DNA of 64,000 bases from Canna indica (taxonomy: Eukaryota; Streptophyta; Magnoliopsida; Zingiberales; Cannaceae): NCBI GenBank assembly GCA_034359265.1, contig CP136890.1, positions 44,490,501 through 44,554,500 of the forward strand. Reading direction: 5' to 3'. This document shows positions 32,609 to 43,185 of the stretch, one piece after another (position 1 is the stretch's first letter; each line of letters begins with the position of its first letter). Position numbers and translations under genes: made by a program. The notes beneath the pieces are model-generated. The model ran no database searches, was not told where the DNA came from, and worked only from the letters and a program-made list of their open reading frames with translations.

Positions 32609-35300
32609 CTCAGCATATCTTCCGGATGGTTCTTTTAGACTGTCCGTCTGTCTGCGGATGGAAAGCCGTGTTGAAACGCACTTGAGTGCCCAAGGCTTCT
32701 TGGAAGGACTACCAAAATCGGACTGTGAACTGGGTACCTCGATCTGATATGATCATCACTAGGGTACCGTGGTAAGGCACAATCCTGTCTAGAAACAGTC
32801 GGGCATACTGTTCCGCAGAAAAGGTAGTCTTCACTGGAATGAAGTGCGCGGTCTTGGTCAACCGGTCCACTACGACCCAAATGGAGTCAAAGCCGCCTTT
32901 TGACTTAGGCAACCTGATCACCAGGTCCATGGTGATTTTCTCCCACTTCCACTCGGGCACTTCGAGGTTTTGCAGCAGCCCTGCGGGCTTCAGATGTTTG
33001 GCCTTTACCTGTTGGCAGGCCAGACATTTGGATACAAACTCTGCTACCTTTCTTTTCATGCCCTTTCACCAGTAGTGCTGCCTTAAATCTGGGTACATTT
33101 TTATGTCCCCCGGATGCGTCGTATAAGTGGAACGATGACCCCACTCCAGGACTTGTCTGCGCACCTTTGCCATATCTGGCACCACAATTCGATCTTTGAA
33201 CCTCAGCACACCCTCTGAGTCTAATTTGAACCCATTCTCTGCATCGCCTCTCTGCACTAAGTCCTTCATCAGCGCATAAAAGGCGTCGTCTCCCTGCGCG
33301 GTACGTAACATACCCACTAGTGCGGATTATACCAGCAGGTTTGCCACCAGGGCACCTGAAGCTGACATTGTCAAGGTTGTACCCCCATCCAGGCACAACG
33401 CCAGCTCTCAAGCTAAAGGCCTCCACTTGATTTCCAAATGAGCCAAACTGCCTATGGATTTTCTGCTTAGTGCGTCTGCTACCACATTGGCTTTCCCCGG
33501 GTGGTACATAATGGTGCAGTCATAATCTTTTAGGAGCTCCAACCACTTCCTCTGCCTGAGGTTCAGCTCCTTTTGGGTAAGCAAGTACTGAAGGCTCTTG
33601 TGATCCGTATAGATCTCGCAAGTCTCCCCGTACAGATAGTGCCGCCAGAGCTTCAGTGCAAAAACCACCGCCGCTAGCTCTAGGTCGTGCGTCGGAGAGT
33701 TCTTTTCATGAACCTTCAGCTGACGGGATGCATAAGCTATGACTCTGCGAAACTGCATCAGAACGCAGCCTAGGCCAACCCGAGAGGCATCACAGTAAAC
33801 CACAAACCCTCCTGAGCCGAAAGGTATGGCCAATACGGGTGTCGACGTCAAGCATTCATTGAGCTTCTGAAAGCTCGCCTCACACTTGTCGTCCTAATCA
33901 AATTTGACCTTTTTCTGGGTCAACCGAGTCAAAGGGGCTGCAATCGTGGAGAAGTTCTCTACGAACTTCCGATAGTGCCCGGCCAACTCAAGAAAACTGC
34001 GGACCTCAGTCACGTTGGTTGGCCGCCTCCAGTTCTGCATCGCCTCCACCTTTGCAGGGTCCACCGTTATCCCTTCCTTGGACACCACATGGCCTATGAA
34101 CCCTACACTTTCCAACCAGAATTCACACTTGGAGAATTTAGCAAACAACCGGTGCTCTCTGAGGGTTTCCAAGACCATCCTCAAGTGCTCGGAGTGTTCC
34201 TCCTCACTCTTGGAGTATACCAAGATGTCGTCAATGAAGATGATCACAAAACTGCCCAGGTACTCCTGGAATACCCTGTTTATTAGGTCCATGAAGGCAG
34301 CAGGTGCATTGGTTAGGCCAAAAGACATCACTAGGAACTCCTAGTGTCCATAGCGAGTCCTGAAGGCAGTTTTAGGCACATTGCAGTCCCGAATTCTCAG
34401 TTGGTGGTATCCGAACCTTAAGTCTATCTTTGAAAACTATCGTGCACCCTGCAGTTGGTCAAACAAATCGTCTATCCTCGGCAATGGGTAATGATTCTTG
34501 ACTGTCACCTTGTTCAGCTGCCTATAGTCGATGCACATGCTCATCGACCCATCCTTCTTCTTCACAAAGAGTACCGGGGAACCCCACGGTGAGACACTCG
34601 GTCGGATGGAACCCTGGTCCAACATCTCTTGCAGTTGCACTTTCAGCTCCCTGAGTTTGGCCGGCGCCATCCTATAGGGTGGGATGGAGATCGGCTTCAC
34701 CCCGGGCTGCAGATCAATGCAAAAATCCACTTCCCTCTTGGGTGGCAATCCTAACAGATCCTCGTGAAATACATCGGGGAACTTGTAGACTACCTGCGTA
34801 CCACCGATATCCCCTACCGCATCTCCCTTTTTTTTTGCCAGAGATACAAAGGCCACAAAGGATTGGCAGCCCCCCTGAAGCAGTTTACGAGCCTTAAGGG
34901 TTGAGATGACCCCAATCGGCTCGCTTCTTCCCTCTCCTTGGAAGGTGAATTCCGGCAACCCGGGCTTGCTGAACATGACTGTCTTAGCCCTACAATCCAG
35001 TAATGCAAAGTGCTCCGCCAGCAAATCCATGCCGTGAATGACATCGAGTTCAAGCGTGGGCAGGAGTGTCAAATCTGCCCCCAACGCATGGCCGCAGATG
35101 AGCACTTCGCAGCCTTGAAAAATTGATTTGGTTAAGATTGCCTCGCCCGTAGGCATTGATACTAGAAATGGCCCATCGAGTAAAGAAGGTGCCATAGGTA
35201 ACTCTGCCGCAAATTTTGCAGATACAAACTAGTGTGTAGCACTTGGATCAAACAGAACATATGTAGCAGATGAACATACTAAAATAGTACATGTCACTAC
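32609..35300 (-). pseudogene. Gypsy C pol: protease, RT, RNase H, integrase
   Basis: Read on the minus strand there is a protease YVLFDPSATH (DSGA changed to DPSA) and then RT with [57 protein letters not shown] and [12 protein letters not shown] (the FIDD catalytic motif kept). RNase H follows with [20 protein letters not shown] and [20 protein letters not shown]. Integrase has HRSTYTTHPGDIKMYPDLRQ, CLACQQVKAK, WVVVDRLTKTAHFIPV and MIISDRGTQFTVRFW. From 35585 to 32709 all domains stay in one frame. Nonsense codons break it at 35229, 34437, near 34341, 33894, 33408, near 33327 and 33066. Element B interrupts the end of the integrase core. It would have been a full polyprotein. Confidence 0.9.
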
Positions 35301-36602
35301 TGCTCTAGATGCTTCTGTGCCATTGCGGTTCATGGCATAAACTCGGGCCGACGGTTTCGCAGAGTGACTAGCCTGTGGTCCTCTACTCTGCATCTGACCT
35401 TTCTGTGCCACTGACCCCACTAACATCGGCGCTTTTCCCTTTGACAGCTCAGCTCTCTGGCCACCTCCGTTCGGGCAATCCTTCCTAAAGTGTCCCACCT
35501 GCCCACATCTGAAACATGCATCTGTGCGACCATAGCAAGCTCCCCAGTGTTTTCGGTTATAATGACCACACGACAGCATGTCCAACTTCTGTGTAGCGCC
35601 CCATGAATCTGTCTATCTCGCCGCCCCTGACCCTGAGCCTCTGCGGCCCCGGCTACTGTTGTGCCCACGTCTCTACTGGTGATCTGCGGTGGTCACAGTT
35701 CCATTTGAATGCCACGGCCGACCGGCCTCCTGACCCTTGAGATCGAAACTTTTTCTTGGGCAGCCCATCTTTCCTCTCGAATGGCACCAGTGCTTCCTTC
35801 TGTAGGGCCTCATCCACTACACGTGCAAACGTGGAGTCATCGGTGTAATGGATAAACCTACCTATCTGAGGTCTCAGACCCTCCACGAACCTCTTCACCC
35901 TGGCGATCTCGGTAGCCACTAGAGTTGGGTGGTACCTAGAGAGCCGGGTGAACTCCATCTCATACTCAGCTACTGTCATACCTCCAGATTGGTGGAGCAT
36001 CTCAAAATCTCGTGCCCACTTATCGCGAACACTCATCGGCAAATACAGCTCCTCTACAGTTGCCTTAAATTCTTCCCAGGTGGGAGGTGGTGCGTGTGCT
36101 GCCCTATGGCCCCTCCAGGTGTGCAAACAGTATTTGGCAGGCCCTTTGAGCTGCAAACCGACCATGCGCGCCGCCGCCTCTGATGAACATCCCAGCTCTA
36201 GACACAGCTCGTAGTAGTCCCATAGAAACTCGGTGACCTCCACTTGCCGGTCTGTACCGGTGAACACTAGCGGCCTGAGCTTGATGAAGTCGGCGTATGT
36301 AGGTGCTCCTGGGTCCCTGGCATGCGACGCCACCTATTCTGCCACCTCCGATACCACAGGGGCTGCGGGTACCGGCTGGGGCGGTTGCTGCTGCTGCTGC
36401 ATCTACTCTGCTCCCTGCGGAGCGCTTCTGTTAGTTGAGCTACCTGTGCCTGAAGTTGCACAACTGTAGAGTCCTGGTGCTCTACCTCAGACTGCTCTCT
36501 GTCACGACCCCGACCTCGCCCTCGCCCCTAGCCTCGGCCTCGGCCCCGGCGTTCGGTGGAGTTGCTACCACTACCACTCAGAGCAGCATTTCGGGCCTCC
36601 AT
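35300..36602 (-). pseudogene. Gypsy C gag
   Basis: The ATG at 36602 begins MEARNAALSGSGS and an RGRGRG-rich arm, with a TAG inside the arm. A short heptad stretch VVQLQAQVAQLTEALRREQ follows. The Retrotrans_gag core is KYCLHTWRGHRAAH, WEEFKATVEELYLP, WARDFEMLHQSGGMTVAEYE and RFVEGLRPQIGRFIHY (36333-35800). The zinc knuckle CFRCGQVGHFRKDC is complete (about 35516-35475). The core and the knuckle lie in different frames, so a frameshift occurs around 35590-35660. Near 36390-36410 a CAG/CTG run encodes a short serine tract in the frame used. Gag would assemble particles. Confidence 0.85.
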
Positions 36603-36799
36603 CAAACTAGCATAAAATAATAAGATCACCATTAATATTAACCAACTCATTAAATTAAAATTTAAGCTACTAACCGTATGGTGTGCTGAGTGCAGTCGTG
36701 GTTGTCCGATCTCATAGCATAACTATACCATACGTAGACATGCTAGCATATGCCTCGTGTGGTACCCACTTCATTGTCATAGTCAAGACCTAACCTGAC

Positions 36800-36812
36800 G
36801 CTCTGATACCAA
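36800..36812 (-). other. Primer-binding site of gypsy C
   Basis: The minus strand reads TTGGTATCAGAGC three bases inside the 5' LTR. It complements initiator Met tRNA and confirms the minus orientation. Confidence 0.9.
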
Positions 36813-36815
36813 CTT

Positions 36816-37222
36816 TATCAAGTCTCAACTCAGGGTACGCATGACCGGCCAGGATACGAGTCAGTACCCCGAAGCCTAACCTATGCACTGACAAATAATC
36901 CATAGAACAATAACCAGAATAACATCAAGTCGAAAACAAAAGCAAGAATACCAACTTTATTAACTGTTCGAAATTAGTTTAATCAAACCAAGTTCTAAAT
37001 CATCACAAGTTTTAAAATAACACCCAAAGGTTTTCCAAATAAAACATCTAAAAGTTTTTACAGAAATAACACAGTGCATACACCAACTCTATTAGACACG
37101 GCTACGACTAACAACTGCTAGCTATGAGATCTGCACCCACGCCCGCTCTCCTGCGCGCCATGCCACTAACCCGTACCTCACTGGTCGGGCTCTATGTGTA
37201 TTAGGAAACCCCGGGTATTAGA
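36816..37222 (-). repeat. 5' LTR of gypsy C with large internal deletion
   Basis: It aligns with 11851-12225 of the 3' LTR up to about 37194 (CACTGGTCGGGCTCTATG). It then jumps directly to the LTR terminus TATTAGGAAACCCCGGGTAT at 37199-37222. Only 407 bp remain against 2,330 bp in the partner, so about 1.9 kb is missing. Both LTR ends survive. Confidence 0.85.
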
Positions 37223-37627
37223 TATCGGATCGTCGCTTATCATGGTGTTCTGATTATGATCATCTGAGATCGGGGTACTCAGTTCACAGCTCGATTTTGG
37301 CAGTCTTTCCAGGAGGCGTTGGGCACTCAGGTTTGGTTCAGCACTATATTTCACCCTCAAATAGATGGTCAGTCTGAGCGAACTATTCAGACATTAGAGG
37401 ACATGCTGAGGGCATGTGTCCTAGATTTGGAGGTGGATTCAACAGTCTCCTATGAGGAGCGACCAGTTGAGGTGCTAGACCGGCAGATCAAAAAATTGAG
37501 GTCCTTGGAGATTCCCTTGGTTAAAGTCAGGTGGGAGCACCATTCAGGGTAGGAGGCCACCTTGGAGGTGGAGCAGGATATGAGAGAGCGATATCCTTCA
37601 TTGTTCAATGATCTTGTGAGTCTTTAA
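37223..37627 (+). pseudogene. Gypsy D pol, part 2: end of integrase
   Basis: It resumes exactly where element C interrupted: IVAYHGVLIMII, a TGA, then [20 protein letters not shown] and [20 protein letters not shown]. After RACVLDL near 37427 it jumps to [20 protein letters not shown], skipping about 150 residues that element E has. A TAG then interrupts before EATLEVEQDMRERYPSLF, with the final stop TAA at 37625-37627. So D carries at least two internal deletions in pol besides the nonsense codons. Confidence 0.85.
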
Positions 37628-37672
37628 TCTTCTTTTTATGAAATTCAAGGATGAATTTTCTTTAAGGATGGA

Positions 37673-37804
37673 GGATTCTAATATCCTAGACATTTTATTT
37701 ATTTTCCTCTATTGTTTGTGTTTGTCAGCCTAGTGGGCTAGTCCGAGGTCGGGTAAGTAGGAGTTTGGTTTATGCAAATTATTTCTGGATTAGATAAAAT
37801 TTAA
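37673..37804 (+). repeat. Start of gypsy D 3' LTR
   Basis: After the pol stop comes a purine stretch TTTAAGGATGGAGGA and then TTCTAATATCCTAGAC, which looks like a mutated TGTAATACCC-type LTR start. The LTR is cut at about 37804 by element E and resumes at 42305. Position and purine tract are the evidence, since the matching part of the 5' LTR is lost. Confidence 0.6.
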
Positions 37805-40113
37805 GGGTAGATCCCGCCAAGATTGAAGTGGTTCAGAACTGGAAGTGGCCGACTAGTGTGACCAAGGTCCGCAATTTTCTTGGGTTGGCCGGCTATTACC
37901 AGAAGTTTGTGGAGAATTTCTCCAGAATTGTAGCCCCTCTATCTCGGTTGACCCAGAAGAAGGTCAGATTCATTTGGGATGACAAATGCGAGGCGAGCCT
38001 TCAAAAGCTCAAGGCATGTTTGACATCTGCACCCGTGTTGGCTGTACCTTCCGGCTCAGGAGGGTTTGTGGTTTTCTGTGATGCCTCTCGGGTTGGTCTG
38101 GGCTGCGTCTTGATGCAGTGTGGCAGAGTGATTGCTTATGCGTCTCACCAGTTGAAAGTTCATGAGAAGAACTATCCGACGCATGACCTAGAATTAGCGA
38201 CAGTGGTCTTTGCACTGAAGCTTTGGAGGCACTACTTGTACGAGGAGACTTGCGAAATCTACACAGATCACAAGAGTCTCCAATACTTGCTTACCCAAAA
38301 GGAGCTGAACCTTAGGCAAAGGAGGTGGCTGGAGCTCCTAAAGGACTATGATTGCACTATTATGTATTATCCGGGGAAAGCAAATGTGGTAGCAGATGCG
38401 CTGAGCAAAAAATCCATGGGCAGTTTGGCCCATTTGGAAGCTAAGCGGAGGCCTCTAGCTTGAGAGTTGGCTTTATGCCTAGATGGAGGTGCAACCTTAT
38501 CAGTGTCAGCTTCAAGTGCCCTGATGGCCCATCTGCGGGTACAGTCCATGCTGGTGGATATACTGCGTGCCGCGCAGGGGGAAGATGCCTTTTGTGCACT
38601 GACCAAGGACCTGGTACAAAGAGGTGATGCAGAGAATGGTTTCAGATTGGACTCCGAAGGTGTACTAAGGTGCAGAGACCGGATAGTAGTACTAGACATG
38701 GCTGAGGTGCGCAGGCAAGTACTGGAATTGGGTCATCATTCCACTTACACGATGCATCCGGGGGCAACCAAGATGTACCGGGACTTAAGGCAGCATTACT
38801 GGTGGAAAGGCATGAAAAGAGAGGTGGCAGAATTTGTTTCTAAATGTCTAGTCTGTTAGCAGGTGAAAGCCGAGCACCTTAAGCCCGCGGGGCTCCTGCA
38901 AAATCTCGAAGTGCCCGAGTGGAAGTGGGAGAAAATCACCATGGATCTAGTGACTGGATTGCCTAAGTCAAAAGGCGATTTTGATTCCATTTGGGTGGTG
39001 GTGGACCGATTAACCAAGACCACACACTTTATACCAGTGAAAACTACTTTCTCTGTGGAGCAGTATGCCCGACTATTTTTGGATAGGATTGTGGCATATC
39101 ATGGTATCCCAGTGATGATTATATCTGACCGCGGTACCCAGTTCACAGCTCGGTTTTGGCAGACCTTCTAGGAAGCTTTGTGTACTCAGGTGTGTTTCAG
39201 TACAACTTTCCATCCGCAGACTGACGGGCAGTCAGAGATGACCATCCAAACTTTGGAGGACATGCTGAGGGCGTGCGTCCTGGATATGGCAGATGGCTGG
39301 GAGAGGCACTTACCATTGATCGAATTCGCCTATAACAACAGCTATCACAGTAGCATTGGCATGGCTCCTTTTGAGGCCTTGTATGGGCGGCGATGCAGGT
39401 CCCCGGTGGGCTGGTTTGAGGTAGGGGAATCACTCATGGTGGATCCCGACCTAGTTGAGGAGGTGGTAGAAAAAGTAAAGGTCATTAAAGAAAGATTGCT
39501 GGCGGCTCAGAGTCGACAGAAAATGTATGTCGATAGAAAGGCCAGGGAATTGGAATTTGGAGAGGGTGACTTAGTATTCCTGAAGGTCTCTCCTATGAAA
39601 GGGGTGGTCTGGTTTGGGAAGAAGGGGAAACTGAGCCCTAGATACATTGGGCCTTTTCCCGTTCTCAAGCGGAGGGGCGAAGTGGCCTATGAGCTAGCAT
39701 TGCCTCCTAGCCTGAGCAGAGTGCATCCGGTCTTCCATGTATCCATGTTGTGGAAGTATGTAAAAGATGATTCGCATGTGATCGAGACCTCTTCTATCAA
39801 GGTAGATTCGGCCATCTCATTTGAGGAAAGGCTGGTGGAGATTCTTGACCACCAGATCAGGAAGCTAAGGTCCAAAGAGATTCCCCTGGTAAAGGTCAGA
39901 TGGGAGCACCATTCCGGGCAAGAGGCCACATGGGAGGTAGAGCAGGACATGATAGAGCGCTACCCTTCCTTGTTCGAGGAGTCGGTAAGTCCTTGTTATT
40001 TAAGTAAATTCGAGAACGAATTTCCCTTAAGGGGGGAAGGTTGTAAGACCCGAAAAAAAAAGTTTCCTAATATAAAAATCTATTTTGGTGCAGCGCGTCG
40101 GGCCCGGGGGTAG
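37805..40113 (+). pseudogene. Gypsy E pol: RT tail, RNase H, integrase, three nonsense codons
   Basis: All of it lies in one frame. The order is RT tail [18 protein letters not shown], then RNase H with [35 protein letters not shown] and [15 protein letters not shown]. Integrase has the zinc region HHSTYTMHPGATKMYRDL and CLVC, a core [29 protein letters not shown] and YNNSYHSSIGMAPFEALYG, and a tail VHPVFHVSMLWKYVKD and EEATWEVE-like residues. In-frame stops are TGA at 38461-38463, TAG at 38857-38859 and TAG at 39169-39171. The last two replace CAG codons found in relatives. No frameshift is present. The final frame runs through the polypurine tract and 70 bases into the LTR, ending at 40113. 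Confidence 0.9.
40026..40041 (+). other. Polypurine tract of gypsy E
   Basis: CTTAAGGGGGGAAGGT lies directly before the LTR start TGTAAGACC. It is also read as codons of the pol C-terminus (FPLRGEG). The same sequence occurs in element C. Confidence 0.85.
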
Positions 40114-42304
40114 TCGAGTCAAGCCTCTGGATCACCTCGAGTGAAAAGGTATTACTCGGCTAATGAATCATGAAGTCTAATTGGATAATTTACCTTTCTT
40201 TTATAAAATCATACCTTAAATTAAGTTAACCCGAGTCATGTTATGGTTGAGTCGGAACCCGAGTCGAGTTCGGGTTTAGTCGTATTTCTGGTATGATTTA
40301 AGTGAGCCTTGAAGCCATCTTTGGAAAGATGGTTGAGGGGATAAAGCCCCCCATGTGGTAGCCGTTCGACTCAACCATTGAGTCGCACAAGGCCGCAAGG
40401 GAGAAAAGAGGAGAAGGAGCAAGGAGCAAGGAGCAAGGAGGGGGCTTGGGGCTTGGATCAATCCGAAATTCGCGTCGTCGCCGGAGATTCTCAAGTCGTC
40501 GTCACCCGATCCTTATTTCTTGGCGATCTAGGTGAGTGGTTAAGGCTTTGACAGTTTGGGGGAGGCGGGTGGCCGAACTCTAGATGATAGGTCGAGTTTT
40601 CGTGATTTTCCCGACGATCCATGATTTCAACGATATGTACTCACTATTTTATGTTGTTTCTCATCTGATCTCACTATTTTAAATCGCCGATTTACGTGTC
40701 TTGGGGCTATCGAGTCATGGGAATAGGGGAAAGGTCATGCTGAAATTTTCCCTGATTCCCTTTACGGCAAGAAGGCCCTTAGATGCCCTTATACCACTAT
40801 TTCGATGTAGCCCTTTGAACTCCTCGCGTAAAATGAAGCATGCCCCTTCTAAAGCCCCTTGAAGTGGCCGAATGAACCCTAAGATTTGTGAAGAGGGTTC
40901 GGCCAAGGGTGAGGGGAAGGGTAAGATGATCATTTGAAGAGACAAAGTATAGCTAAAGTCTCTTCCATCCTTCCCTACCCAAGGACCTTGGCCGAGCAAG
41001 GTTTCCCTTGCTCATGGTTCGGCCAAGGTTGGGGAGAGGAGGAGAGGCTTGCCTTAGATGGAAATTTCATGATCTTAGGGATCACACAAAGGGATATGAC
41101 AATACTTAGGAAGAACACCAAACTTAGCAAGTAGCAATTTTCTTTAGATTAAGCATGCTGCCCTAAATGTTCTTGGATGGTATTCCAAGGTTGACTCATG
41201 AAAATTCTCACCTAAGACAGTGTAGAAGGCTAGGTAACATGTAAGGTGTCATTAGATGTTCATAGCACAATTATGGAAACTTAGATATGAGACGATAACA
41301 CTTCTATGATTGCTTGTATATTTTTGGAAACTTAGAGATTGTAGGTGCACATATACTAAAAGGGGTGGCATGAATTGTTGACCCAGTAGCCGGACATGGA
41401 AACCCTAGGATATTGGTTGTGTAATGTGCTTGAGATGGTCCGCCAAGGAGCGAGGAGGTCGGAAATGACCAATGCTCAGCTCGGCCAATTTGGGTCTAGA
41501 GTTGCGCCAGCGGGCCCGCTAGGTGCCAGACCCCAGTTGGGTGGGACTAGCTATCCTTACCCTAGACGGTGTTAGAAGACTAGTGGACCATCCTAGTTGA
41601 CGGCCCAGGATTGTTTGCTTGCATCTTGAGATGATGTGGCCGATGGCTAGGATGGTACTACCTGGTATGGTAGTGACGGCTGTAGCCGGGATATATTTTG
41701 CTATGAGCAGGCCCAAGGGCCAGATGCTAGAGGCTTGATAAGCCAAGTGGCGGGTTCTCATGTACAGAAAGTACTGATGGATTCGTTGAGGGTCTATAGT
41801 TGCATTAGAAACACACTTTACCTCCTTGTGCATTCCTTTATTGCCTTGTAATATTTATATATGCATGATTGAGGCTTATGTGGAGGTTCAATTGAGTCAC
41901 TCATTGAGTCCTAAGTGGACTCACAATTTATTTCTATTTTTGCAGAGCATGAGCAGTAGCTTGGTGTCGACATGGTGCAGCTGGAGGGTAGAGGCGGTGC
42001 CAAATCTCGTAGCGGCGTCCATGAGTCTTAGACTAGTCCTAGTTATGTTGGTTTTATTTCTGCACTGACGGTTGTAATTGAAAAGAATTGCAAAAACGTG
42101 ATACTTGACCATTTAGATTTGATGTTGATGTTTCTTCCTGTTTTGAAAAACTTATACATTGTGACTTGCAAACTTTGTTTTATAAAGTATGTTAACTTTC
42201 TTTCAGACGATGTGTTTTGGTTTCTTGATGTCAGTGCATACAGTAGACTACAGGGCAGGATGTGGGCCCTGGCCGGTCACACTACCCTCAGTCGGGGTGT
42301 GACA
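40042..42304 (+). repeat. 3' LTR of gypsy E
   Basis: This 2,263-bp LTR runs TGTAAGACCCG to CAGTCGGGGTGTGACA. It is the same family as 11851-14180 and 57552-60031, in plus orientation. It contains no recognisable gene; the short open frames (for example 40934-41134 and 41826-42068) show no domain. Confidence 0.85.
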
Positions 42305-43121
42305 AAAAGGGTGACCTCAAAGTGTTCGTTGAATTGCCTAAGTGAGGAGTGTAGATTATCTTGATTTCTATGATTCAATTTGATAATCAATTTTGATGCT
42401 TATAATCTAAATGCATGCTTTGATATTAAATCTATGATTTTCGGTAATATATTATGTGTTTCAAAGATGGATTTGATCTTGAGGGCATGATGGTTCTTGA
42501 TTTAATTACTTGAACATAAAGGTTGGTTCTTGGTTAAAGAGGGTTGCGATGCTTATTATTCTTGTTTATTAAGCATGGTTTATGTGAGATTTATCTTGAT
42601 GATTATAAATATGATGTGATTGTAATTAGGGAGTTATATTCTATGAATTTTTGGATTTAATTCTTTATTATGCTGAAACTTTATGTTGATTGGATAAATC
42701 AGGGCTGATTTTGAAATCCTATTTGTGATGTGCATAGTTTCCTGAATATAGTCGTGTAATCAAAACATCATTTTGATCAAAAAATATAGTTTGAAAATAT
42801 AGGACACACTTTGGAGACCAAATTCGGGTTAGACATATCAGTTTCGGGCACAACAGTAAGCTAAAATAAAACCCTAATCTTGATGATTAAAAATTTAATT
42901 GCATAATTAAAATTGAGCAAAGGGGCAGCATAATTTATTATGAGCCAACAAATAAAGTTTATGCATGAAATAAAATCTCATGGGTTTATGACATTACGGG
43001 TCTTGGAGTTGGGGTCGAGCATTAGAGTGTTGAGACGCTTTTCAATAAGGACACCCCTAAGACACCGTAGGAAGCACTTGACTTAGGACATGTCGTACCA
43101 TATCATATTGAATGTCGGAGA

Positions 43122-43182
43122 GGCTCGGTTAGGAGCCGAATTGCGGGCTAGGCCCGAAAGGTTGGATGGCTAATTTCCAACC
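43122..43182. repeat. Three short hairpins preceding the 35-bp array
   Basis: GGCTC-n6-GAGCC (43122-43137), CGGGC-TAG-GCCCG (43144-43156) and GGTTGGA-n9-TCCAACC (43160-43182) follow one another with gaps of 3 to 6 bases. The next hairpin unit starts at 43186. Confidence 0.8.
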
Positions 43183-43185
43183 TAT

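Larger units (their letters stand above)
11851..37222 (-). mobile_element. Ty3/gypsy retrotransposon C, inserted in D, hosting A and B
   Basis: A minus-strand gypsy element is split into 11851-14281, 22243-22922 and 32609-37222 by elements A and B. Its own sequence is about 7.7 kb. The 3' LTR is 11851-14180 and the 5' LTR (36816-37222) carries a large internal deletion. It sits inside D's integrase: the left flank ends LFLDR and the right flank resumes at IVAYHG. Flanking 5-mers are GATCG (11846-11850) and TATCG (37223-37227), a target-site duplication with one change. The pol frame is uninterrupted by frameshifts for about 2.9 kb (35585-32709) but carries several nonsense codons. Confidence 0.85.
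37805..42304 (+). mobile_element. Ty3/gypsy element E, 5'-truncated, inserted in D's 3' LTR
   Basis: It starts abruptly inside reverse transcriptase ([12 protein letters not shown]) and runs through RNase H, integrase, a polypurine tract and a complete 3' LTR (40042-42304). No 5' LTR, primer site, gag or protease is present. D's 3' LTR flanks it on both sides. AAGGG occurs at both edges (37800-37804 and 42307-42311), suggesting microhomology or a remnant duplication. It belongs to the same family as element C, with about 90% similar protein by eye. Confidence 0.82.
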
